Shown in pieces: positions 43,654 through 52,354 of a stretch of DNA of 64,000 nucleotides; position 1 is the stretch's first letter, and every line of letters begins with the position of its first letter. The DNA comes from Halalkalibacillus halophilus DSM 18494. GTDB lineage: Bacteria; Bacillota; Bacilli; Bacillales; Alkalibacillaceae. The position numbers were made by a program, and so were the translations under genes. The stretch lies in assembly GCF_000423105.1 (NCBI RefSeq), contig NZ_AUHI01000007.1, positions 1 to 64,000 of the forward strand, given 5' to 3'. The notes under the pieces were generated by a model. It saw only the letters and a list, made by a program, of their open reading frames with translations. It was not told where the DNA came from and ran no database searches.

Positions 43654-44753
43654 GATTGTTTCTTTCCTTTCCAACGATGGAATATAGCAAACGGAAGAAT
43701 GAGCAGTGGAAAGAGAATTCCAAACCCAAAACCGATTTCACCTATAAAGGTAGTGAATGCGTTTACGTTCTCTCTCTTCTGAACAATGCTTGAAATAATT
43801 AAAGCAACTAGGAGGAAAGCAACTAAAGAATGTTTCTGCTTGAAACCGCAAACACGTTTACAACTATAAGAGATCATCCAGGCAAACATAATTAGATTAG
43901 GGAGAATAACCATCATCCATAAAGCAACTGCTAAGATATCGAACCTTTCAAACATTGGAAGCGATAAGATCTTAAACATTGTAAGAAGGGGCCATATCTT
44001 TTCTTCTAATTGATCTGCACTAAAATATCCTATAGAAACTATCACGACATATAATCCGTATAAAATCGTTATGGCAACGGCCCCTTGGGCGTACCTACCG
44101 ATTTTACGCTGGTCTTGGATAAAAGGATATATCAACCAAAGCAACTCAAAGCCTAATAGTGAATAAGTAGTAATTCTAGCACCTTCTAATATTTCCGTAG
44201 GTGAAGCATGAAAGATAGGGAAATAATGGTCAAATTCAATCATTGTGATTGGTTCTATAAGTAAAAGGGCAATCCAAAACGTAGCGAAATAGAATACAAT
44301 ACACGTACCCACTGCTACTCTCAAGCCGCTGTAAACTGCATAGAAAACTAGTGATATTAACAATAAAGAAATAAACCAAGAAGGCATCCTTGGGAAAATA
44401 AACACCTGTACGAACTCTACATAATTCAAAAGAATACTCAAAAACACGAGGAAAAAATAAAACGTGAAGATCATTCCAAGTATTTTACCGAATATATTTC
44501 CAAAACAATATGACAATACACCAAGTAGGTCCGTATTAGGATAGGTACGCAAAACAAATATGATAATTGCTACAACGATATGAATGATAATTCCAGCAAG
44601 TAGCAAAGAAATCCAACTATCCTGTTTCGCTTCCGCAAAAATAAACCGAGGAAGTCCAGCGATTCCCACACCAACTTGCATCGTATGAATGATTAACAAG
44701 AGATAAACCGCTTTTATTTTTTTATCTATTGGAATTTGTAGTGGTGTTTTCAT
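43650..44753 (-). CDS. gerB: Spore germination protein GerB-type transporter subunit
   Basis: A 367-aa GerAB/ArcD-family membrane protein with about ten TM helices. HTMQVGVGIAGLPRFIFAEA (start of TM1-2) and the tail pattern are of the endospore germination permease family. In receptors of the GerA/GerB/GerK type this APC-fold subunit binds the germinant in the spore inner membrane. Co-transcribed after gerA (9 bp gap) and before gerC. Confidence 0.88.
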   Translation of the reverse strand: MKTPLQIPIDKKIKAVYLLLIIHTMQVGVGIAGLPRFIFAEAKQDSWISLLLAGIIIHIVVAIIIFVLRTYPNTDLLGVLSYCFGNIFGKILGMIFTFYFFLVFLSILLNYVEFVQVFIFPRMPSWFISLLLISLVFYAVYSGLRVAVGTCIVFYFATFWIALLLIEPITMIEFDHYFPIFHASPTEILEGARITTYSLLGFELLWLIYPFIQDQRKIGRYAQGAVAITILYGLYVVIVSIGYFSADQLEEKIWPLLTMFKILSLPMFERFDILAVALWMMVILPNLIMFAWMISYSCKRVCGFKQKHSLVAFLLVALIISSIVQKRENVNAFTTFIGEIGFGFGILFPLLILPFAIFHRWKGKKQS

Positions 44754-44762
44754 AGATCCACC

Positions 44763-46262
44763 TTACTCATCGATATCTTTAGGTTTATTTTTATTTGGTT
44801 TCTTAAAGCGAGTAATTTTCTTAGGTGAGCCGGAATAAGCTCTTTTATTACTGGACAAAAACGGTAGTCGTATTAGTGAGTTATCTACGTCTCTTGGTTG
44901 AAAAGGGTATATAGGTGCAAAATATGGACGGTTCAGAGAACGCTGTTTAATTAAATGAATGACAATAAAAGATAAACTGAAAATGATACCGATAAAGCCC
45001 CACATTCCAGCTAATAAAATGATTGGAAAGCGAATAATCCGTATAGCAGAGCCCATTAAATAGCTAGGTGCAGTATATGAGGCAAGGGCACTTAGTGCGA
45101 CAATAATGATTAAAATATTACTTGTGAATCCAGCTTGCACAACAGCCTGTCCGATTACGATCCCACCAACAATACCCATGGTCTGACCGACCTTAGTAGG
45201 TAGCCTAGCACCAGCTTCACGTACGAGTTCTATTAAAATTTCTAATACAAACGCCTCTATTAAAGGGGGGAAGGGGACGCGCGATCTCGAGTGTCCGAGT
45301 GATACAAGTAACGCAGTTGGTATGATTTCGTAATGAAAGGTTAATGCAGCAACATATAAAGGTGTAAGCACCACTGAAATAAACATAGCAACGATCCGCA
45401 TTACCCGGATAAACGAACCCATGCTCCATCTAGTGTATAGATCCTCCGTTGATTCAAAAAAGCTCAAAAAATTAATGGGAGCTATTATACCAGTGGGGCT
45501 CTTATCTACTAACAATCCTAACTTTCCTTCTTTTAGGCTGTAACAAAATCGATCTGGCAGTTCGGTAACGAGAAATTGAGGAAAGATCGTATAAGAATTA
45601 TCCTCAATATATTGGGTTAAAGTAGAACTTTCAATGATGTCATCGACGGAGAGTTCTTCTAACCGCCTCCTCATTTCGATAACATTATCCTCGTTTGCTA
45701 ATTCTTCTAAATAAATTAACCGCACTTCAGTTGGCACAGTGTTACCAATGATGAATTTTTCGACTTTTAACGTTTTTGTATCCATACGCCAGTGCACGAT
45801 ATTTAAATTCGTATCTAACGATTCTGTAAAAGAGATTTTAGGACCGAAAATTAATGACTCTGCTTCTGCTCGTTCTGGATTTCTTTTTTCTAACTTTGGT
45901 ACTGGAAAGGTAAGTGCGTAATCCTCCCCTTCAATATAAACACAAGCTGCGCCACCAATTAACTCTTCTCCAATAGCATCTAAAGTGTTTAGTGCTTCAT
46001 CTCCAGCAACCGGAACGATTCGTTTAAATTGCTCATAGGAAGCAGTCGTGGAAAATTGGATGGGCTTAATTAATTGGTTATATAAGTATTGTTTGCGCAC
46101 CATGTGGTTTAAATACAAAATAACACAGGATTTATTATCAAAATCGATTTGTTTTGTTGTTAAATCAGGTGAATCCAGAAAGTAATCTTCATGTAATTTC
46201 TTTTCTAATTCCGTTAATTGACAAGGAAAAATACCTTTTGATTTATTTGTTCTTCTTCTCAT
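44763..46262 (-). CDS. gerA: Spore germination protein GerA-type subunit
   Basis: A 499-aa Ger(x)A protein. A soluble N-terminal region (to about 245) holds conserved FGPKISFTESLDTNLNIVHW and RLEELSVDDIIESSTLTQYI. The membrane part has RSRVPFPPLIEAFVLEILIE, LVREAGARLPTKVGQTMGIV and GGIVIGQAVVQAGFTSNILI, all hallmark stretches. It oligomerises to form an ion channel opened by germinants. A Lys/Pro-rich tail ends the protein. Behind a sigma-G-type promoter; RBS GGGGAGAG. Confidence 0.92.
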   Translation of the reverse strand: MRRRTNKSKGIFPCQLTELEKKLHEDYFLDSPDLTTKQIDFDNKSCVILYLNHMVRKQYLYNQLIKPIQFSTTASYEQFKRIVPVAGDEALNTLDAIGEELIGGAACVYIEGEDYALTFPVPKLEKRNPERAEAESLIFGPKISFTESLDTNLNIVHWRMDTKTLKVEKFIIGNTVPTEVRLIYLEELANEDNVIEMRRRLEELSVDDIIESSTLTQYIEDNSYTIFPQFLVTELPDRFCYSLKEGKLGLLVDKSPTGIIAPINFLSFFESTEDLYTRWSMGSFIRVMRIVAMFISVVLTPLYVAALTFHYEIIPTALLVSLGHSRSRVPFPPLIEAFVLEILIELVREAGARLPTKVGQTMGIVGGIVIGQAVVQAGFTSNILIIIVALSALASYTAPSYLMGSAIRIIRFPIILLAGMWGFIGIIFSLSFIVIHLIKQRSLNRPYFAPIYPFQPRDVDNSLIRLPFLSSNKRAYSGSPKKITRFKKPNKNKPKDIDE

Positions 46263-46304
46263 AGGACTCTCCCCTTGGGTGAAATGTCATCTAATCTTCT
46301 TAGG

Positions 46305-46333
46305 TAGTATGTGATGGAAAATATTTTTTATGT
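46305..46333 (-). promoter_or_regulatory. Sigma-G-type promoter of the ger operon
   Basis: On the minus strand ACATA (46333-46329), 17-bp spacer, CATACTA (46311-46305). The -10 box fits CATNHTA exactly and the -35 box (GHATR) except the first base. 43 bp before the gerA ATG; sigma-G drives germinant receptor operons in the forespore. Confidence 0.75.
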
Positions 46334-46379
46334 AAATACTATGAATAAATAAGATTTGAATGAAAGTGACGTGAGTTTC

Positions 46380-47399
46380 ATGCAATTAGTAGAAGTGTAT
46401 ATACCGAAAGATCGCTATGATGCCGTGGAACAAGTATTAAAAGATTTCTCCTCAAGAGGGGCATGGAAGGAAAATGAACTAGAAACAAGATACTTAATTC
46501 GAATGATCGTAGCGGATGATGATGTAGAAGAAGTACTGGACTATTTAGAAGCAATTTCTACGCTTACGGAAGGGTTTGAAACGATCTTATCTCCTGTGCA
46601 TACGTATTTTTCTCGTAAGACGATTGAAAAAGAGCGTTCCAAACATGATGGTGACAGTGAGCAAGGGTCTGATCAAAATAGCTCAAAGAAACTATTGCGA
46701 GCTAGCAGACAAGAATTAACACATATTATGGAGCAAAAAGGTATGCTCAATATGAATTACACCTTATTAATTATTTTCTCAGCAATCGTCGCAACTGCTG
46801 GGTTTATGAAGGATAGTGAAGCTGTTGTAATTGGAGCCATGGCGATTGCTCCTTTGATTGGGCCAGCCATTTCTATCGGATTTGCGACTGTTTTAGGTGA
46901 TGGAAAACGACTATACCGAGCTGGATTATCATTGTTTGTTGGATTTATTATTGTTACTGTGATTGCTATTACTTTCGGCTTTTTCTTTGAAGAAATACTT
47001 GATACAAGGCAATACTTAATGCGAACGGAAGTGACACTTGCTGATTTTATGTTGGCACTTGCATCAGGCGCGGCTGGAGCTTTATCGATTATTAACCGTG
47101 TATCTAGTGGGTTAATCGGTGTGATGGTTGCTGTTGCACTTCTTCCACCTTGTGTAACTTTTGGAATGTCGATCGGACAAGCGAGATGGGCAGATACGTA
47201 TGGAGCATTGCTTTTAATTACGACAAATGTTAGTTGTATTTTATTAAGCGCGGTAGTTATATTTATTCTTACAGGAATTCGACCTGTCAAATGGAAGAAA
47301 GAAGTAACAGTGAATGTGTCCCGAATTTTATCGATTATTTTTATATCCTTACTATTTATTACACTTTTAGTGGTGACAGTTCTTGAGTTGACCCGTTAA
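46380..47399 (+). CDS. DUF389/TIGR00341 family membrane protein
   Basis: A 339-aa protein. Residues 1-90 form a ferredoxin-like soluble domain (LVEVYIPKDRYDAVEQVLKD). A charged linker leads to DUF389 with about six TM helices, which contains SEAVVIGAMAIAPLIGPAIS, a stretch typical of the family, and SGLIGVMVAVALLPPCVTFG. Function unproven; possibly a channel or transporter. ATG 46380 is chosen because the family usually begins here. A TTG at 46356 is possible. Confidence 0.8.
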   Translation: MQLVEVYIPKDRYDAVEQVLKDFSSRGAWKENELETRYLIRMIVADDDVEEVLDYLEAISTLTEGFETILSPVHTYFSRKTIEKERSKHDGDSEQGSDQNSSKKLLRASRQELTHIMEQKGMLNMNYTLLIIFSAIVATAGFMKDSEAVVIGAMAIAPLIGPAISIGFATVLGDGKRLYRAGLSLFVGFIIVTVIAITFGFFFEEILDTRQYLMRTEVTLADFMLALASGAAGALSIINRVSSGLIGVMVAVALLPPCVTFGMSIGQARWADTYGALLLITTNVSCILLSAVVIFILTGIRPVKWKKEVTVNVSRILSIIFISLLFITLLVVTVLELTR

Positions 47400-47466
47400 C
47401 CATTCGTTTACCTCGTTTCACTTAAGGGAATATGATTTCTTAAATAAGGAAAAGAGGCGAAATGTT

Positions 47467-48087
47467 ATGAGTGTATTAAAAGCAGTATTTTTAAATGCTT
47501 CCTTGAAATCTAGCGAAGAGGAATCAAATACAGACGCACTATTTGAGGAAGTGAAAAAAATTTATACGAATCATCACGTCGAAACCAAATCTATTCGCTT
47601 AGCCGATTATCATATTAAATATGGAATAGCTGATGATCTAGGGGATGGAGATGAGTGGCCACAAATTTTAGAAGAAGTGAAAAAAGCGGATATCGTTATT
47701 CTAGGTACACCGGTATGGTTGGGTGAGAAAAGTAGTCTAGCAACTGTTGCTATGGAAAGATTGTATGGAAGTAGTACATTAAAGGATGATGATGGCAATC
47801 CGATCTATTTAAATAGAGTAGCAGGTACTGTGATTACTGGAAATGAGGACGGAGCAAAACATGCTGCACGCTCCATCTTATATGGCATGTCACATATAGG
47901 TTTTGTTATACCACCAAACGTGGATGCGTATTGGGTTGGAGAGGCAGGACCTGGCCCATCATTTATTGAGGCAAACGGGATAGAAAATGAATTTACAAAG
48001 AGTCATGTCAAATGGCTAGCTCATCACACCATCTATATGGCCAATTTATTAAAACAACACCCAATGCCGGTCGTAACATTCGAATAA
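47467..48087 (+). CDS. Flavodoxin/NAD(P)H-dependent FMN reductase-like protein
   Basis: A 206-aa flavodoxin-fold protein. VFLNASLKSSEEESNTDALF is the FMN phosphate loop (Ser-Leu-Lys-Ser..Ser-Asn-Thr). ADIVILGTPVWLGEKSSLAT (about 78-97) binds the flavin ring, and RVAGTVITGNEDGAKHAARS continues the site. It is a probable FMN-dependent oxidoreductase with unknown substrate. ATG 47467 follows AAAAGAGG. Directly upstream of the drug-exporter leader region. Confidence 0.82.
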   Translation: MSVLKAVFLNASLKSSEEESNTDALFEEVKKIYTNHHVETKSIRLADYHIKYGIADDLGDGDEWPQILEEVKKADIVILGTPVWLGEKSSLATVAMERLYGSSTLKDDDGNPIYLNRVAGTVITGNEDGAKHAARSILYGMSHIGFVIPPNVDAYWVGEAGPGPSFIEANGIENEFTKSHVKWLAHHTIYMANLLKQHPMPVVTFE

Positions 48088-48117
48088 AGATTTTACAAAC
48101 AATTTTGAAAAAAGAGG

Positions 48118-48146
48118 TTGTTGTTTTCCAAATTTAAGTATATACT
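48118..48146 (+). promoter_or_regulatory. Sigma-A promoter of the bmrCD-type operon
   Basis: TTGTTG (48118-48123), 17-bp spacer, TATACT (48141-48146); start expected near 48153. Confidence 0.7.
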
Positions 48147-48182
48147 ATGAAAAGAAAATAGGAGAAAGGTAGGTTGCTGACT

Positions 48183-48263
48183 ATGACATTAAATTTACTA
48201 CAAACACGCGGAATTAAATATGATATGAATGCGACCTTGCCGATTTATGCCTATTATTCTTAA
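48183..48263 (+). CDS. Leader peptide for attenuation (bmrB-like)
   Basis: A 26-aa peptide, MTLNLLQTRGIKYDM then Asn-Ala-Thr-Leu-Pro-Ile-Tyr-Ala-Tyr-Tyr-Ser. Its stop lies 31 bases before the first terminator stem. In B. subtilis, ribosomes stalled by antibiotics on the bmrB leader prevent terminator formation and switch on the BmrCD pump; position and downstream genes fit that model. The sequence differs in size from BmrB, so homology is inferred from context. A GGAGAAAGG lies 12-20 bases upstream. Confidence 0.65.
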   Translation: MTLNLLQTRGIKYDMNATLPIYAYYS

Positions 48264-48294
48264 TTTTATTTAAAAATATAGGACGTAACGTGTA

Positions 48295-48330
48295 AAGTCG
48301 CGCATACATTAGTATGTTGCGGCTTTTTTT
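48295..48330 (+). terminator. Leader terminator 1 (attenuator)
   Basis: AAGTCGC/GCGGCTT and CATAC/GTATG (48295-48324) form a 12-bp stem with a small internal loop, followed by T7. Confidence 0.85.
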
Positions 48331-48334
48331 GATG

Positions 48335-48369
48335 AACACACTTGGCTATTGGTCTAGTGTGTTTTTTTA
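48335..48369 (+). terminator. Leader terminator 2 (attenuator)
   Basis: AACACACT (48335-48342) pairs with AGTGTGTT (48356-48363) followed by T run to 48368; immediately behind terminator 1. Confidence 0.78.
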
Positions 48370-48419
48370 TCTCATTTTACAGTATACGTTACATCTACCT
48401 ATACAAAGGAGGGATCCAG

Positions 48420-48524
48420 ATGATTGCATTTTCCATTGAATATAAAACGAGAAAAGGAGTGAAAAAAATGATTCGACTACAGTTGCAATTAGTTCGTAAG
48501 AGACAGCGGACAGAAGGTGGGTAA
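48420..48524 (+). CDS. 34-aa basic peptide with internal restart, upstream of bmrC
   Basis: ATG 48420 has an AAAGGAGGG RBS. The peptide begins MIAFSIEYKTRKGVKKM and ends QLVRKRQRTEGG. In the same frame ATG 48468 has its own strong RBS (AAAAGGAGTG), so an 18-aa version (MIRLQLQLVRKRQRTEGG) may also be made. It is very basic. It could be a second leader peptide or a small protein of the operon; no family recognised. Confidence 0.5.
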   Translation: MIAFSIEYKTRKGVKKMIRLQLQLVRKRQRTEGG

Positions 48525-48559
48525 AGAATTTCTTGTAAATAGGAAAGGGGGAGATTTAA

Positions 48560-50302
48560 ATGATATCTGTTTTCAGGAAATTAGGTTGGTATTTTAAAGA
48601 ACAATGGTTGCGTTATACGTTAGCTATTACAGCATTAATCATCGTGAATATTTTAGGAGTGATTCCTCCGATCTTAATTGGAGAAGCTATTGATTTAATT
48701 CAGTTTAACCAACTGACCCAAGAACGTTTTATGGAATTATTATTCATATTTATTTCATTAGTTGTGGCAATTTATGTGATCTCATTTTACTGGGACTATA
48801 CATTATTCGGTCGTGCTCTCTTACTAGAAAGAAAGATGCGTTCTAAATTGATGAGTCATTTCATGAGAATGACACCGACATTTTTTGGTCGATATCGCAC
48901 AGGAGATTTAATGGCACGATCTACTAATGATTTACGGGCAATTCAAATAACTGCAGGATTCGGTATTCTCACATTAGTAGACGCAACCGTTTTTATGTTT
49001 TTAATTGTTTTAATGATGGTAATTTTAATTGATTGGCAGTTAACACTTGCCGCCTTAATTCCACTTCCTATCATGGCTTTATTAATGCAAAAATACGGAA
49101 AAGCGATTCATGAGCGTTTTATGAAAGCCCAGACAGCTTTTAGTGATTTAAATAATGATACGTTGGAATCCATCCAAGGAGTACGGGTGATACGTGCATT
49201 TGTCCAAGAGCGTGAAGATGTAAGTCGGTTTGAAGCAAAGGCTGAAGATGTTTTTGAAAAAAATATGCATGTTGCTAAAATGGATGCTTTATTTGAACCT
49301 ACTATTAAAACATTAGTTGGGATATCTTACACAGTTGGCCTTGGATTTGGTTCTTATTTAGTGATGCAAGGTGGTATTACAATTGGTCAATTGGTGAGTT
49401 TTAACGTTTACTTAGGAATGTTAATTTGGCCAATGTTCGCAGTGGGAGAGTTGATCAATGTCATGCAGCGGGGGAATGCATCCTTAGATCGTACGGATGA
49501 ATTATTGTCGCACGAGGCGGATGTAAAGGATCCAGATAAACCAATAAAAATTGATCAGCCAAATGTGATCCGATTTCAAAATCTATCGTTTGCCTATCCG
49601 AACGCTTCAGATCAAGCACTTAAAAACATAAACCTGGAAGTAAAGCGCGGAGAAACGGTTGGTCTCGTAGGTAAGACAGGAGCAGGAAAAACAACTTTGA
49701 TTCGACAATTGTTAAGACAATACCCCGCTTCTCAGCAAGGGTTCCTTGAAGTGAATAATCAACCGTTAGAAAACATTTCTTTAGAAACAACTCGTGAGTG
49801 GATTGGTTATGTGCCGCAGGATCATGTGCTTTTTTCAAAGTCGGTTTGGGATAATATTGCCTTTGGTAGTGATGGAATCGACGAACAAGAAATGAAGCAT
49901 ATTTTAAAATTGGCATCCCTTCAAGAGGATATCGAGCAATTACCTGATGGATTAGAAACACTTGTAGGAGAAAGTGGTGTCACTTTATCGGGAGGTCAAA
50001 AGCAACGTGTATCATTAGCGCGAGCTCTCATTAGACAACCGGAATGGCTCATTTTAGATGACTCCTTATCGGCTGTAGACGGGCAGACGGAAGCAAAAAT
50101 CATCAAGCATTTAATCGAAGAGCGCTCCAACAAAACGACCTGGATTGCTGCTCACCGTTTATCCGCTGTTAAACATGCTGATCAAATATTGGTGTTAGAA
50201 AACGGGGAAGTCGTAGAACATGGTTCGCATCAGGAATTAATGGATCGACAAGGTTGGTATTACCGTCAGTTCATCAAGCAACAAATGGAAGGGGGCGAAT
50301 AA
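48560..50302 (+). CDS. bmrC: Heterodimeric multidrug ABC exporter subunit (BmrC/YheI-like)
   Basis: A 580-aa half-transporter: six TM helices (1-310) then an ATPase domain with Walker A GKTGAGKTT (about 375-383), signature LSGGQKQRVSLARAL and Walker B WLILDDSLSAVD, where the residue after the Asp is Asp instead of the catalytic Glu. This makes a degenerate, non-hydrolysing site, as in BmrC-type partners. Length fits B. subtilis BmrC (585 aa). Works with the next gene to pump drugs out. Confidence 0.85.
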   Translation: MISVFRKLGWYFKEQWLRYTLAITALIIVNILGVIPPILIGEAIDLIQFNQLTQERFMELLFIFISLVVAIYVISFYWDYTLFGRALLLERKMRSKLMSHFMRMTPTFFGRYRTGDLMARSTNDLRAIQITAGFGILTLVDATVFMFLIVLMMVILIDWQLTLAALIPLPIMALLMQKYGKAIHERFMKAQTAFSDLNNDTLESIQGVRVIRAFVQEREDVSRFEAKAEDVFEKNMHVAKMDALFEPTIKTLVGISYTVGLGFGSYLVMQGGITIGQLVSFNVYLGMLIWPMFAVGELINVMQRGNASLDRTDELLSHEADVKDPDKPIKIDQPNVIRFQNLSFAYPNASDQALKNINLEVKRGETVGLVGKTGAGKTTLIRQLLRQYPASQQGFLEVNNQPLENISLETTREWIGYVPQDHVLFSKSVWDNIAFGSDGIDEQEMKHILKLASLQEDIEQLPDGLETLVGESGVTLSGGQKQRVSLARALIRQPEWLILDDSLSAVDGQTEAKIIKHLIEERSNKTTWIAAHRLSAVKHADQILVLENGEVVEHGSHQELMDRQGWYYRQFIKQQMEGGE

Positions 50303-50303
50303 G

Positions 50304-52331
50304 ATGCAACAATCATCAACGGAAAAGCGCCTCTATCGTTATGCTTTAACTGTAAAGAAAATTATTATTATTGGATTGATTTGTTTAATCATTGCTGTTG
50401 GCCTAGAGTTAAGTGGCCCTTTAATTGCTAAGAAGGTAATTGATGATCATATTGTTGGTGTAGCGAGTCAGTATGCTGTAACGGATGAATTTACTGGAGA
50501 AGTGGAATTTGAAGGTGATTACTATATCAGGTCAAGTCGTGCTTCAGGTGGCGAAGATACAGATCAAGTAACGCTTTATCAAGACGGATTAAACTTTTAT
50601 TTTGCAGAGGATGCGGTATCTACTCAGGCTCGGTTAGTGGAGGCGGGCTCAGAGGAGATTGTGTTTGAGTTAGACGGTGCCACCTTTGCTGTTCCTGGTA
50701 AGGAGTTAGCGACTTCGGAGGTATTTCCGTTTTTTGAGCCGGAGATTTCTTCCATTATCTTTTGGTTAAGTTTATACATGGTATTAATCTTAATCGCATC
50801 GGTATTTTTGTACTATAAAACGTACTTGCTACAGCATGCGTCAAATAGAATTATTCGAAATATGCGTTTAGATGTATTTAATCACGTGCAACGATTACCC
50901 GTTAATTATTTTGTTAATCAACCAGCAGGTAAAATTGTTGCGAAAATTACGAATGATACAGAAGCAATCAGAGAGTTATATGTGAAAGTATTGGAAGTGT
51001 TTGCATCAGGATTTATTTATATGTTGGGAATCTTTATTGCTTTGTTTATTTTAGACGTTCAACTAGCTATGATTTGTTTAATTCTTATTCCAATATTGTA
51101 TGGAATCATGCGGTTATATAAGCGAATTGCTGGAAAATACAACCTTGAAATTAGAGAAACAAATAGTAATATTAACGCAAATATCAATGAATCTATTCAA
51201 GGTATGTCGATGATTCAAGCATATAACCAAGTTGATCGAATGACTGGAGAGTTTGAACAATTAAATCACCACCATTACACGTATCAAAAGAAAATGAATA
51301 CTTTCACGGCACTTACCGCCTTTAATTTAGTTGATTTTTTACGTAACACGTCTTTTGTAGTGTTTATTATTTATTTTGGTGGTATCTCGTTAGATGGCAC
51401 AGGAGTCATCACCGCAGGGGTACTCTATGCATTTGTCGATTATCTTACGCGTTTATTTGAACCAATGGACCAGATTGTAAGTCAGCTTCAGCAATTGGAA
51501 CAAGCTAGAGTAGCCGGTAGACGTGTCTTCGAACTGTTAGATGAACCTGGGGAAAAGGTAGAGAATTTACCGATTGAACGTTATTATGGGAAAATTCAAT
51601 TCGATCAAGTCTCTTTTGCCTATGAAACGGATCAGTGGGTACTTCGGAATATTGCTTTCGACATTAAAGCAGGAGAGACTGCAGCTTTTGTGGGTCATAC
51701 TGGTTCTGGTAAAAGTACAATTATGAACTTACTTTTCCGTTTTTATGATCCTACGAAAGGAACGATATATATTGATGGCATAGATATTCAACGGTTAAGT
51801 AGACAGCAAGCGAGGAAGCATGTGGGAATCGTTCTTCAAGATCCTTATATTTTTACTGGAACCATTCTTTCAAATATTACGATGAATAATCCAGCGATTA
51901 AGCGAGAAGAAGCAATTGCAGCTTTAAAAGCAGTTGGGGCCGATGAGTTTATTGAAAAACTTCCTAATCAATATGATGAACCTGTAAAAGAAAAAGGATC
52001 GGAATTTTCAACAGGTCAGCGTCAATTATTATCATTTGCTCGTGCACTTGCATTTAATCCTGCTATACTGATATTAGATGAAGCTACTGCAAACATTGAT
52101 ACAGAAACCGAAGCAATGATCCATAAGGCTCTAAAAGTCTTAAAAGAGGGCAGAACAACGATTGTTATTGCACACCGGTTATCGACGATTCAAGATGCCG
52201 ATCAAATCTTTGTTTTACGCCAAGGGGAAATAATGGAACAAGGTACCCACCAAAGTCTCTTGAATACTGGTGGAGAATACTATAAGATGTATCAAATGCA
52301 ACTTGGTAAAAAAACTAGTAGCATCTTCTAA
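50304..52331 (+). CDS. bmrD: Heterodimeric multidrug ABC exporter subunit (BmrD/YheH-like)
   Basis: A 675-aa half-transporter with the long, acidic extracellular insertion between TM1 and TM2 (about residues 45-145) that marks BmrD/YheH. ATPase motifs: Walker A GHTGSGKST, signature STGQRQLLSFARAL (LSGGQ degenerated to FSTGQ), Walker B ILILDEATANID with the catalytic Glu intact. The pairing of a degenerate site in BmrC and an active one here is as expected. One base after the bmrC stop. Confidence 0.86.
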   Translation: MQQSSTEKRLYRYALTVKKIIIIGLICLIIAVGLELSGPLIAKKVIDDHIVGVASQYAVTDEFTGEVEFEGDYYIRSSRASGGEDTDQVTLYQDGLNFYFAEDAVSTQARLVEAGSEEIVFELDGATFAVPGKELATSEVFPFFEPEISSIIFWLSLYMVLILIASVFLYYKTYLLQHASNRIIRNMRLDVFNHVQRLPVNYFVNQPAGKIVAKITNDTEAIRELYVKVLEVFASGFIYMLGIFIALFILDVQLAMICLILIPILYGIMRLYKRIAGKYNLEIRETNSNINANINESIQGMSMIQAYNQVDRMTGEFEQLNHHHYTYQKKMNTFTALTAFNLVDFLRNTSFVVFIIYFGGISLDGTGVITAGVLYAFVDYLTRLFEPMDQIVSQLQQLEQARVAGRRVFELLDEPGEKVENLPIERYYGKIQFDQVSFAYETDQWVLRNIAFDIKAGETAAFVGHTGSGKSTIMNLLFRFYDPTKGTIYIDGIDIQRLSRQQARKHVGIVLQDPYIFTGTILSNITMNNPAIKREEAIAALKAVGADEFIEKLPNQYDEPVKEKGSEFSTGQRQLLSFARALAFNPAILILDEATANIDTETEAMIHKALKVLKEGRTTIVIAHRLSTIQDADQIFVLRQGEIMEQGTHQSLLNTGGEYYKMYQMQLGKKTSSIF

Positions 52332-52354
52332 TTCCCAGTGGGAGAGGTATGGCA

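Larger units (their letters stand above)
48088..48559. other. Leader region of the bmrCD-type operon
   Basis: This 472-bp stretch holds a sigma-A promoter (48118-48146), a 26-codon leader peptide (48183-48263), two terminator hairpins (48295-48330 and 48335-48369) and a second short coding sequence (48420-48524) directly before the exporter genes. The layout is that of translation-dependent transcription attenuation, as known for B. subtilis bmrBCD. Confidence 0.75.

Noticed and set aside
46757..47290. 177-aa reading frame on the minus strand
   Set aside because: Antisense shadow of the DUF389 gene, no RBS, composition mirrors the membrane helices of the real gene.
48088..48330. T-box or other tRNA/metabolite riboswitch before bmrC
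   Set aside because: No T-box sequence or specifier stem seen; a translated leader plus terminators explains the region better.
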